Shown: positions 1 to 5,165 of the stretch, in pieces
Numbering within the stretch: the first letter of the stretch is position 1
How the letters are laid out: every line of letters begins with the position of its first letter
Assembly: GCA_021779655.1 (NCBI GenBank)
Contig: JAJYAF010000062.1
Span: 1 to 9,017 of the forward strand
Direction: 5' to 3'
Source of the DNA: Pseudomonadota bacterium
Lineage (GTDB): Bacteria; Pseudomonadota; Alphaproteobacteria; Acetobacterales; Acetobacteraceae
DNA length: 9,017 nucleotides
Notes under the pieces: model-generated
Database searches by the model: none
Told to the model about the DNA's origin: nothing
Seen by the model: only the letters and a program-made list of their open reading frames with translations
Position numbers and translations under genes: made by a program

Positions 1-325
1 CGGCGGGAATGCCGGCGGCGCGAAGGCAGGCTGTGAGGAGAATTGCCTTGGGCACGCAGAAGGCGGCCTCCGCTCCGGTGATTCTGCTGGCGCGATATTC
101 ATCGGCCGTGAGAGGAACGGTGTAGGGGTCGTAGCGGATGCCGTCCCTCACCGCCTCGAACAGGCGGATCGCCTTATCGGTTGAGGATGCTTCCGGAGGC
201 AGGTCGCGGAAAGCCTGGGCAACGAACCGCTGGACTTCCGGGCTGTCGCTGTCGACAAAATAACCGGCCTTCAGGTATCTCTCGTCTTGCGCAAGCTCCG
301 CGTCGCCGGGCGCCACAATGTTCAT
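1..325 (-). CDS. Transglutaminase-like domain protein (C-terminus beyond window)
   Basis: The first 108 residues of a leftward gene are visible; the rest lies beyond position 1. It starts at ATG 325-323, preceded by a good Shine-Dalgarno GGAGG (340-336) with a 10-base spacer. The N-terminal part (about residues 10-65) is helical and charged and includes the stretch IRYDPYTVPL. Then comes FCVPKAILLTACLRAAGIPA (about 89-108), which matches the transglutaminase-like core around its nucleophilic cysteine (here Cys90), followed by the usual helix and Gly-Ile-Pro. The His and Asp of the expected Cys-His-Asp triad would lie outside the window. Bacterial members of this superfamily are usually cysteine peptidases or amidases rather than true cross-linking enzymes; no specific substrate can be inferred. 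No signal peptide is visible, so it is probably cytoplasmic. It is separated by 164 bp from the thioesterase gene upstream and probably has its own promoter. Confidence 0.75.
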   Translation of the reverse strand, partial: MNIVAPGDAELAQDERYLKAGYFVDSDSPEVQRFVAQAFRDLPPEASSTDKAIRLFEAVRDGIRYDPYTVPLTADEYRASRITGAEAAFCVPKAILLTACLRAAGIPA

Positions 326-340
326 GTCCCTAAGACCTCC

Positions 341-370
341 AGCAAAATTATTCTCGGGAGAATTATTCTA
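341..370 (-). promoter_or_regulatory. AT-rich repeat/palindrome upstream of the transglutaminase-like gene
   Basis: Two copies of AATTATTCT lie at 346-354 and 361-369, a 15-base period. Between and overlapping them is the inverted repeat ATTCTC-GG-GAGAAT (350-363). On the minus strand 370-365 reads TAGAAT, a plausible -10 element, about 40 bases before the ATG at 325; no good -35 is obvious. The block is strikingly AT-rich in a GC-rich region. A promoter with an overlapping operator is the natural reading, but no cognate regulator is encoded in the window. Confidence 0.35.
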
Positions 371-423
371 ATGTTTATCAGGATAACGAAGCATGCTGGC
401 AGCGTCAACGACATCCCGGGCGC

Positions 424-447
424 GCGCATTCGGCCTTCCCGAAGCGC
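424..447 (-). terminator. Hairpin after the thioesterase operon
   Basis: An inverted repeat sits 43 bases downstream of the last thioesterase stop. The arms are GCGC-(A bulge)-TTCGG (424-433) and CCGAAGCGC (439-447), giving a 9-bp stem with one bulged A and a 5-base loop. There is no T-run after it on the minus strand, so it is not a classical intrinsic terminator. It may be a weak terminator or a 3'-end-stabilising stem. Confidence 0.35.
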
Positions 448-489
448 ATTGCCGGGGTGCTTTACGAACAGGCGGGGACGAATTCAGGC

Positions 490-888
490 TCAAACCATCA
501 AGAAGTGATAAAGGCCTTCCGCCACCGGCCGGGACTCGTCATCCTGCCAGCTCACCGTGCGCACGCTGGCCAGCCGTTTACCCTTCCGCGAGATGGTCGC
601 CCGCCCCATCAGCGGGCCGCGCACCCCCGGCCGGAGATAGTCAACCGTCACGTTGACAGGCTTGGGAGGCGGGAGCGGAGCGAAACTTACGGCAATCGAC
701 GCGACAGCTTCCATGAAGCTGGCGATAATTCCGCCATGATAATATTCCTTCACGGAATTCCCGACAAGCCGATCGGCGAAAGGCAATACCGCCGCGACGG
801 TTCCGTCATCGTATTCGGTGATTTTGAAATCGAGAAACCGGAAGAACGGCACTTTTGCAAGCTGCAGATTTATGCTCTCCGGCGTCAT
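490..888 (-). CDS. PaaI-family hotdog-fold acyl-CoA thioesterase (second of pair)
   Basis: A 132-residue protein of typical single-hotdog size. It shows the family signature YYHGGIIASFMEAVASIAV (about 49-67), with His51-Gly52-Gly53 at the start of the central hotdog helix, then NVTVDYLRPG (about 79-88) in the following strand. Nine residues after the His is Glu60, at the position of the catalytic acid (Asp in E. coli PaaI), so Glu60 is the likely general base or nucleophile. Such enzymes act as homodimers or tetramers in the cytoplasm and hydrolyse acyl-CoA thioesters to free acid plus CoA. The start ATG (888-886) overlaps the stop of the upstream thioesterase gene as ATGA, and no strong Shine-Dalgarno is seen, so it is probably translated by coupling. 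It is the last gene of the leftward crotonase-thioesterase-thioesterase operon. The fold assignment is secure; the acyl substrate is unknown. Confidence 0.85.
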   Translation of the reverse strand: MTPESINLQLAKVPFFRFLDFKITEYDDGTVAAVLPFADRLVGNSVKEYYHGGIIASFMEAVASIAVSFAPLPPPKPVNVTVDYLRPGVRGPLMGRATISRKGKRLASVRTVSWQDDESRPVAEGLYHFLMV

Positions 889-1358
889 GACGGTTTTTCG
901 GATGAAGTACGGGTGGAGGACACCGGCTCGCGCGGCGTGAAGGCGAAGGCGGCCGTGCCGCGAGCAACTTCCGACTGATCCGATTCATCGAACCATACGC
1001 TGCCCGTATTGAAGGCGACGTAGCGGGTTTTCCGGAAGCATTCCGCACGCACCATCACATCGGCCCGCGATCGCGCCGGCCGCAGGTAGTCGACACGCAA
1101 GTCGAGGGTTGCCATGTTAACGATCTCGCCGATCGCCGCCATGTTCACAAGCCCGAACACGCTGTCCAGAAGGGCGGTCAGCATGCCCCCATGGAGCAGG
1201 GTCTCGCCCTCATCCGCGCAGAACGATGGGTTGAATGGCATTCTCACCAGAACGCCATCGACCGAGATCTTTTCGACCTTCAGGGCCATCTCGCTAACCA
1301 GACCCTCCGCGCGGCGGGCCCATGCGTCGGCGATCTGGATAAGATCTCTTCTACTCAT
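885..1358 (-). CDS. PaaI-family hotdog-fold acyl-CoA thioesterase (first of pair)
   Basis: A 157-residue hotdog protein. The key motif is LLHGGMLTALLDSVFGLV (about 54-71): His56-Gly57-Gly58, and Asp65 nine residues on, at the PaaI catalytic acid position. The next hallmark is LDLRVDYLRPA (about 85-95). The C-terminal 15 or so residues (PREPVSSTRTSSEKPS) are polar and probably disordered, and make it a little longer than the usual 135-145 residues. The expected reaction is hydrolysis of a medium-chain or aryl-CoA thioester. It starts 32 bases after the crotonase stop and its own stop overlaps the start of the next thioesterase. The Shine-Dalgarno is weak (GAG about 8 bases before the ATG). It is clearly diverged from its neighbour, sharing mainly the motif regions, so this is an old duplication or two separately recruited family members that may form a hetero-oligomer. 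Confidence 0.85.
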   Translation of the reverse strand: MSRRDLIQIADAWARRAEGLVSEMALKVEKISVDGVLVRMPFNPSFCADEGETLLHGGMLTALLDSVFGLVNMAAIGEIVNMATLDLRVDYLRPARSRADVMVRAECFRKTRYVAFNTGSVWFDESDQSEVARGTAAFAFTPREPVSSTRTSSEKPS

Positions 1359-1390
1359 ATCGCGTCTCGTGCCGTGTCATCGCGGGGCGC

Positions 1391-2194
1391 TCAACGTCCG
1401 GTAAACGTTGGTTTGCGTTTCTCGATGAACGCGGTAATCGCCTCGTGGTGGTCCTTGGTCTGGTGCATCAGCGCCTGGTAGCCGGCGGCGGCATTCAGGA
1501 AATCCGGCAGATCCATGCGCTCGGCATTGCGCATCAGCCGCTTGGCGATTCGCACCGCGCGGGGAGACTTGGAGGCGATCACCGCCGCGCGCTCGCGCGC
1601 CCGCGCCATGAGGTCGCCAGGCGGCACGACCTCGAGCACCATGCCCAGTTCGAGCGCTTCCCGGGCTTCCACCATCCGGCCCGTGAAGGTTAGCTCGGCC
1701 GCTTTCTGATGGCCGAGCCGCCGCAGCAGAAACCAGCTACCCGCGTCCCCCGGAATGATTCCGAGATTGAGGAACACTTCGCCAAATTTCGCGTTCTCCG
1801 ACGCGATGCGCATATCGCACATCATGGTCAGGTCGCAGCCGGCGCCGACCGCCGGACCGTTGACGGCCGCGATCGTGGGAATATCGAGATTGTAGAGTGC
1901 CAGCGGTATCCGTTGGATGCCGTTGACGTACGATTCCGCCGCCGCCAGCGGGTCTGTGCGGTACACGCTATGCGGGCTGGCTATCTCCTTGATGTCGCCA
2001 CCCGCGCAGAAGGCAGAGCCGGCGCCGGTGATGATCATGACGCTGACCTCCGGACTACGCTGCGCCCGCTCGAACGCTTCGAGCAGACCCGCGATCATCT
2101 CGCTGCCGGTGATGGGATTGCGCCGGTCAGGATCGTTGAGCGTGACCGTCGCGATGCGATCGGCGATTTCAAAGAGAACAATTGGCTCGGGCAT
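1391..2194 (-). CDS. Enoyl-CoA hydratase/isomerase family (crotonase) protein
   Basis: A 267-residue crotonase-fold protein, a normal length for the family. I chose ATG 2194-2192 (MPEPIVLFEI) because GGAGA lies 9 bases upstream; an in-frame GTG at 2218 would add eight basic residues and remove that spacing. The oxyanion-hole region is AFCAGGDIKEIAS (about 61-73) and the second is AAVNGPAVGAGCDLTMMCD (about 109-127), followed by FGEVFLNLGIIPGDAG (about 137-152). By alignment to rat mitochondrial enoyl-CoA hydratase, the position of Glu144 is Asp121 here and that of Glu164 is Phe141; Asp150 lies nearby in PGDAG. It is therefore a crotonase-superfamily enzyme acting on a CoA thioester, but hydration of a 2-enoyl-CoA is not assured; isomerase or another activity is possible. 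It leads the leftward operon with the two thioesterases and is divergent from the thiolase-SDR pair. Confidence 0.85.
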   Translation of the reverse strand: MPEPIVLFEIADRIATVTLNDPDRRNPITGSEMIAGLLEAFERAQRSPEVSVMIITGAGSAFCAGGDIKEIASPHSVYRTDPLAAAESYVNGIQRIPLALYNLDIPTIAAVNGPAVGAGCDLTMMCDMRIASENAKFGEVFLNLGIIPGDAGSWFLLRRLGHQKAAELTFTGRMVEAREALELGMVLEVVPPGDLMARARERAAVIASKSPRAVRIAKRLMRNAERMDLPDFLNAAAGYQALMHQTKDHHEAITAFIEKRKPTFTGR

Positions 2195-2570
2195 TCTTTT
2201 CCGTCTCCGCGTTAACACAAAAATATGTCGGGAATAGTCCTGTCTCGGGCATCGTGTCCCGCTTATCGTATTTCTCTACCAGTTCCTGGGATTGTCTTCG
2301 TCAAAAATTTTTCCATAGTAATAAACCCATCGGGCCTGGATGCAAGCGAGACTTTGATGGAGCCGGTTACCCTCAATATCGCGCGGGCGGCCCGGGGCGC
2401 CATGAAGCCGCCATGGATCTGCGCCGCCCCCGTCCTGCGTCGCGGCCGGCTTCTTGACTTAAGGGCCGATTTTGCGTTCAGTATCGCCCAACGCATGTTT
2501 TATAGCTTCTGCTAGCGGCATGAAAAAGGGCGCGATGGGTTAGCGCGACATATCATATGGAGGATACGCC
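2195..2570. other. Non-coding divergent control region
   Basis: This 376-bp gap lies between the divergent crotonase and thiolase starts and should carry both promoters. Open frames inside it (for example 2263-2496 leftward) give basic, low-complexity peptides without family features, so I regard it as non-coding. Visible elements are: an AT-rich patch at 2301-2332; TTGACG on the minus strand (2304-2299), a good -35 for the crotonase operon, though the nearest -10-like hexamer (TAGAGA, 2278-2273) is 20 bases away; TTGACT on the plus strand (2454-2459), a good -35 without a convincing -10 at 17 bases; and TATAGC (2501-2506) as a plus-strand -10-like hexamer. None forms a full consensus promoter. 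Confidence 0.5.
2549..2563 (+). promoter_or_regulatory. Shine-Dalgarno of the thiolase gene with overlapping palindrome
   Basis: The Shine-Dalgarno GGAGG (2559-2563) is 7 bases before the thiolase ATG and settles its start. Immediately before it, sharing its first G, is the perfect-arm palindrome CATAT-C-ATATG (2549-2559). A protein bound here, or a small stem, could affect translation; the palindrome is short and may be chance. Confidence 0.4.
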
Positions 2571-3755
2571 ATGAGCGGGAAAGCCTATGTCGTCGGCGTC
2601 GGAATGGTGCCGTTTCAGAAACCGGGCAGTTCGGAAAGCTACGATGTCATGGCCGCGAAGGCCGCGCGCGCGGCGCTGGCGGATGCCGGGCTCGGCTACG
2701 AAAAGGTTCAGCAGGCCTATGCGGGCTATGTTTACGGTGACAGCACCTGCGGCCAGCGCTCCCTGTATCAGGTGGGGATGACCGGGATTCCCGTCATCAA
2801 CGTCAATAACAACTGCTCGACAGGCTCGACCGCGCTGTTTCTGGCGCGCCAGGCGGTGGAAAGCGGCGTGGTTGATTGCGCCCTTGCCGTGGGTTTCGAG
2901 CAGATGCGGCCCGGTGCGATCGGCGCGATGTTCAACGATCGCATCAGTCCGTTCGAGGCTTTCGACACTGAAACCGAGGCGCTCGTGGGCAACGGCGAAA
3001 TTCCGCTGGCGCTGCGCTATTTCGGCGGTGCCGGCCTGGCTTACATGAAGGAATTCGGCACCCAGCTGGAAACTTTCGCCAAGATCCGCGCCAAGGCCAG
3101 CCGCCACGCGGCTAAGAATCCTCTCGCACTGTTCCGCCAGGAGGTGACGCCAGAACAGGTAATGCAGGCGCCGGAGGTGTGGCCGGGCGTCATGACGAGG
3201 CTCATGGCATGCCCGCCCACCTGCGGCGCCGCGGCCGCGATCATCTGCTCGAAGGAATTCGCGGAGAAGAACCAACTCAATACCTCGGTGCGCATCGTCG
3301 CCCAGGCCATGACGACCGATGGCCCGGAAACATTCAAGGCACATGACATGCGCGAGGTCGTCGGGTCATCCATGGCGCAACGCGCGGCCAGGCAGGTCTA
3401 CGAGGCGGCGGGGATCGGCCCCGAGGATGTGGACGTGGTGGAGCTGCATGACTGCTTTGCCCAAAACGAATTGCTCACCTACGAAGCGCTCGGCCTGTGC
3501 GGACGCGGGGAAGCGGCGAAGTTCGTCGAGGACGGTGACAACACCTATGGCGGCAAATACGTGACCAATCCCTCGGGCGGGCTTCTCTCGAAGGGGCATC
3601 CGCTCGGCGCGACCGGGCTGGCGCAATGCACCGAACTGGTTCAGCAGCTTCGCGGCACGGCCGAGGCGCGCCAGACGGAGGGCGCGCGTCTGGCGCTTCA
3701 GCACAATCTGGGTCTGGGCGGCGCCTGCGTGGTAACGCTTTACGAAAAAGCCTGA
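2571..3755 (+). CDS. SCPx-type (SCP2) thiolase / acetyl-CoA acyltransferase
   Basis: A 394-residue thiolase of the sterol-carrier-protein-X class. The nucleophile lies in NNNCSTGSTALF (Cys82, about 79-90). The SCP2-class loop ELHDCFAQNELLTYEALGL (about 291-309) has His293 and Cys295 in place of the NEAF loop of other thiolases. SGGLLSKGHPLGATGLAQC (about 335-353) supplies His343. The last loop is HNLGLGGACVVTLY (about 378-391), lacking the usual catalytic CxG; in characterised SCP2 thiolases the second cysteine comes from the HDCF loop, present here. The complete set argues for thiolytic cleavage of 3-ketoacyl-CoA (often branched or sterol side chain) rather than a catalytically altered lipid-transfer or aldolase homologue. 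There is no C-terminal SCP2 lipid-binding domain, and no DUF35 partner gene adjacent. It is the first gene of a two-gene rightward operon, 37 bp from the SDR. The substrate is unknown. Confidence 0.92.
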   Translation: MSGKAYVVGVGMVPFQKPGSSESYDVMAAKAARAALADAGLGYEKVQQAYAGYVYGDSTCGQRSLYQVGMTGIPVINVNNNCSTGSTALFLARQAVESGVVDCALAVGFEQMRPGAIGAMFNDRISPFEAFDTETEALVGNGEIPLALRYFGGAGLAYMKEFGTQLETFAKIRAKASRHAAKNPLALFRQEVTPEQVMQAPEVWPGVMTRLMACPPTCGAAAAIICSKEFAEKNQLNTSVRIVAQAMTTDGPETFKAHDMREVVGSSMAQRAARQVYEAAGIGPEDVDVVELHDCFAQNELLTYEALGLCGRGEAAKFVEDGDNTYGGKYVTNPSGGLLSKGHPLGATGLAQCTELVQQLRGTAEARQTEGARLALQHNLGLGGACVVTLYEKA

Positions 3756-3792
3756 GCGGCTCCCTCGGCAGGGGATAGGGAGGATCAATGAA

Positions 3793-4623
3793 ATGAGCAA
3801 AAAACTCGATGGGCGTGTTGCCCTGGTGTCCGGGTCGGGCCGCGGGATCGGGCGTGAGATCGCGCGCAAGCTGGCCTCGGAAGGCGCGCGGGTGGTCGTC
3901 AACGATCTCGACGCCGAGCCGGCCAATGAAACCGCCGAAACGATCGCCAAGGCGGGCGGCAAGGCCGTGGTTTGCGCGGGGAGCGTAACCGAGGACGGCT
4001 TTGCCGAACGCTTCGTGCAGGCCGCGGTGGATAGTTTCGGCGGGCTGGACATCATCGTCAATAACGCGGGCTACACCTGGGACAACGTGATCCAGAAGAT
4101 GACCGACGAGCAATGGCGCGCGATCATCGACGTGCATCTGACAGCGCCGTTCCGGATTCTGCGCGCCGCGCAGCCGGTGATCGCGGCGGCGGCCAAGGAA
4201 GAGGCGGCTCAAGGCCGCGAGGTATTCCGCAAGGTGGTCAATATTTCCTCCATCGCCGGTACGGGCGGCAATGCGGGCCAGGTTAATTATTCCGCCGCCA
4301 AGGCCGGCATCCTCGGGGTCACGCGTGCCCTGGCGAAGGAATGGGGACGCTACAAGGTGAACGTAAATGCCGTTGCCTTCGGGCCGATCCGCACCCGCCT
4401 GACCGAGAGCAGCGCCAAGGGCAACAGCACGATCAAGATCGGCGACAAGGATATCCGGGTGGGCGTGAGTCCGGAATTGGTCCAGCAGATGGAAAAGTCG
4501 ATCCCGCTCGGCCGCGTCGGCATGCCGGAGGAAGCCGCCGGGGCGGTCTACCTCTTCTGCCTGCCCGAGGCCAATTTCATTTCCGGTCAGTGTGTCGTCT
4601 GCGGGGGCGGATTTATAATGTGA
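3793..4623 (+). CDS. Short-chain dehydrogenase/reductase, probable 3-hydroxyacyl-CoA dehydrogenase
   Basis: A 276-residue classical SDR. Its nucleotide-binding motif is SGSGRGIG (13-20), followed by Asp38 at the end of the second strand (VVVNDLD), which favours NAD(H) over NADP(H). NNAG is at 90-93, with catalytic Ser153 (ISSIAG), Tyr166 and Lys170 (YSAAK). The Asn of the usual catalytic tetrad is replaced by His115 (DVHLTAPF). A stretch rich in Ala, Glu and Lys (about 131-147) lengthens the loop before the Ser strand. The C-terminus ends SGQCVVCGGGFIM, typical of FabG-like SDRs. The start is ATG 3793, 9 bases after GGGAGG (3778-3783); an ATG at 3788 is out of frame and stops after two codons. 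Being downstream of a thiolase and opposite a crotonase suggests the 3-hydroxyacyl-CoA to 3-ketoacyl-CoA step. That role is inferred from context; FabG-like reductase or alcohol dehydrogenase activity is also possible. Confidence 0.88.
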   Translation: MSKKLDGRVALVSGSGRGIGREIARKLASEGARVVVNDLDAEPANETAETIAKAGGKAVVCAGSVTEDGFAERFVQAAVDSFGGLDIIVNNAGYTWDNVIQKMTDEQWRAIIDVHLTAPFRILRAAQPVIAAAAKEEAAQGREVFRKVVNISSIAGTGGNAGQVNYSAAKAGILGVTRALAKEWGRYKVNVNAVAFGPIRTRLTESSAKGNSTIKIGDKDIRVGVSPELVQQMEKSIPLGRVGMPEEAAGAVYLFCLPEANFISGQCVVCGGGFIM

Positions 4624-4628
4624 GCGCT

Positions 4629-4661
4629 GAGACGATCGGCGCCCATCGGCGCCGCCGTCTC
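4629..4661. terminator. Hairpin between convergent SDR and Nudix genes
   Basis: A strong two-part stem begins 5 bases after the SDR stop. The outer arms are GAGACG (4629-4634) and CGTCTC (4656-4661). The inner arms are two copies of the self-complementary GGCGCC (4638-4643 and 4648-4653) around the loop CATC, with a 3/2 internal loop. It can form on both strands, fitting a bidirectional terminator between convergent genes. It lacks a T-run, so efficiency as an intrinsic terminator is uncertain. Confidence 0.55.
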
Positions 4662-4683
4662 GTCTGCCTGCGCGCGATCGCGC

Positions 4684-5136
4684 CTATCCGAACCGGTCGC
4701 GCGCCAGCGCGATGATCCGTCTGGCCTCTGGCCAGAGCGCGTAGTCGTCGAAGCGGGCGGGATGCACCCAGGCGGCTTCCAGCGCGTCGCCGCCCGGCAT
4801 CGGTTCGCCGCCTTCGTAGCGCGCCGCGAAATCCAGAATGGTGTAATGGTACTGGATCCGCCCGGCGGCATCGTGATGGATGGAATCGACATGGCCCACC
4901 AGATGCACCGGGCCGGCATGCAGCCCGGTTTCCTCGAACAATTCGCGCTTCGCGCAGTCCCCGGCCGTTTCCCCCAGCTCCTGCGCGCCGCCGGGCAGGC
5001 TCCACATGCCGGCGGCGGGCGGCTTGCCGCGCCGCACCAGCAGGACCTCATCGCCCCGCAGCAGCACGATGCCGACACCGACCCGTGGCGCGTCGGGATA
5101 TTCCCTCACAGCCTCGTCCCTGGCCGCTCCATTCAT
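4684..5136 (-). CDS. Nudix hydrolase
   Basis: A 150-residue Nudix-fold protein. The Nudix box runs from Gly50 to Leu72 and fits GX5EX7REUXEEXGU exactly: Gly50, Glu56, Arg64-Glu65, Glu68-Glu69, Gly71-Leu72. The glutamates bind the catalytic Mg or Mn ions that cleave a nucleoside diphosphate linked to another group. It is preceded by GVGIVLLRGDEVLLVRRG and MWSLPGG, and followed by IQYHYTILDFAARY, a pattern common in small ADP-ribose/NUDT-type pyrophosphatases, but the substrate cannot be read from sequence. The gene lies directly downstream of recG in the same direction, 23 bases after its stop. The start ATG (5136-5134) overlaps the stop of a six-codon mini-frame and is preceded by only a weak GGA ribosome site, so it probably depends on translation of recG. 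Association with recG may reflect co-transcription rather than shared function. Confidence 0.88.
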   Translation of the reverse strand: MNGAARDEAVREYPDAPRVGVGIVLLRGDEVLLVRRGKPPAAGMWSLPGGAQELGETAGDCAKRELFEETGLHAGPVHLVGHVDSIHHDAAGRIQYHYTILDFAARYEGGEPMPGGDALEAAWVHPARFDDYALWPEARRIIALARDRFG

Positions 5137-5165
5137 TTGAGTTCATCCATCATTTGAATTCATCC
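5134..5165. repeat. 17-bp-period tandem near-repeat at the recG/Nudix junction
   Basis: CATTTGAGTTCATCC (5134-5148) is followed after two bases by CATTTGAATTCATCC (5151-5165): 14 of 15 positions match, period 17. On the coding (minus) strand each copy reads GGATGA...CAAATG. One copy holds the recG stop and the other supplies the weak ribosome site and start codon of the Nudix gene. It looks like a small tandem duplication of the gene junction. Confidence 0.75.

Noticed and set aside
393..978. Plus-strand open frames opposite the thioesterase genes
   Set aside because: These are antisense to well-supported PaaI-family genes, with no recognisable domains.
2195..2218. Upstream GTG start for the crotonase
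   Set aside because: It adds MLTRRRKR, an untypical basic leader, and places the clear GGAGA ribosome site inside the coding region; ATG 2194 fits better.
2263..2496. 77-codon leftward open frame in the divergent control region
   Set aside because: No family resemblance, basic composition, no convincing ribosome site, and it occupies the place where both promoters should lie.
2553..4212. Minus-strand open frames opposite the thiolase and SDR
   Set aside because: Shadows of two strongly supported genes; compositionally biased and without motifs.
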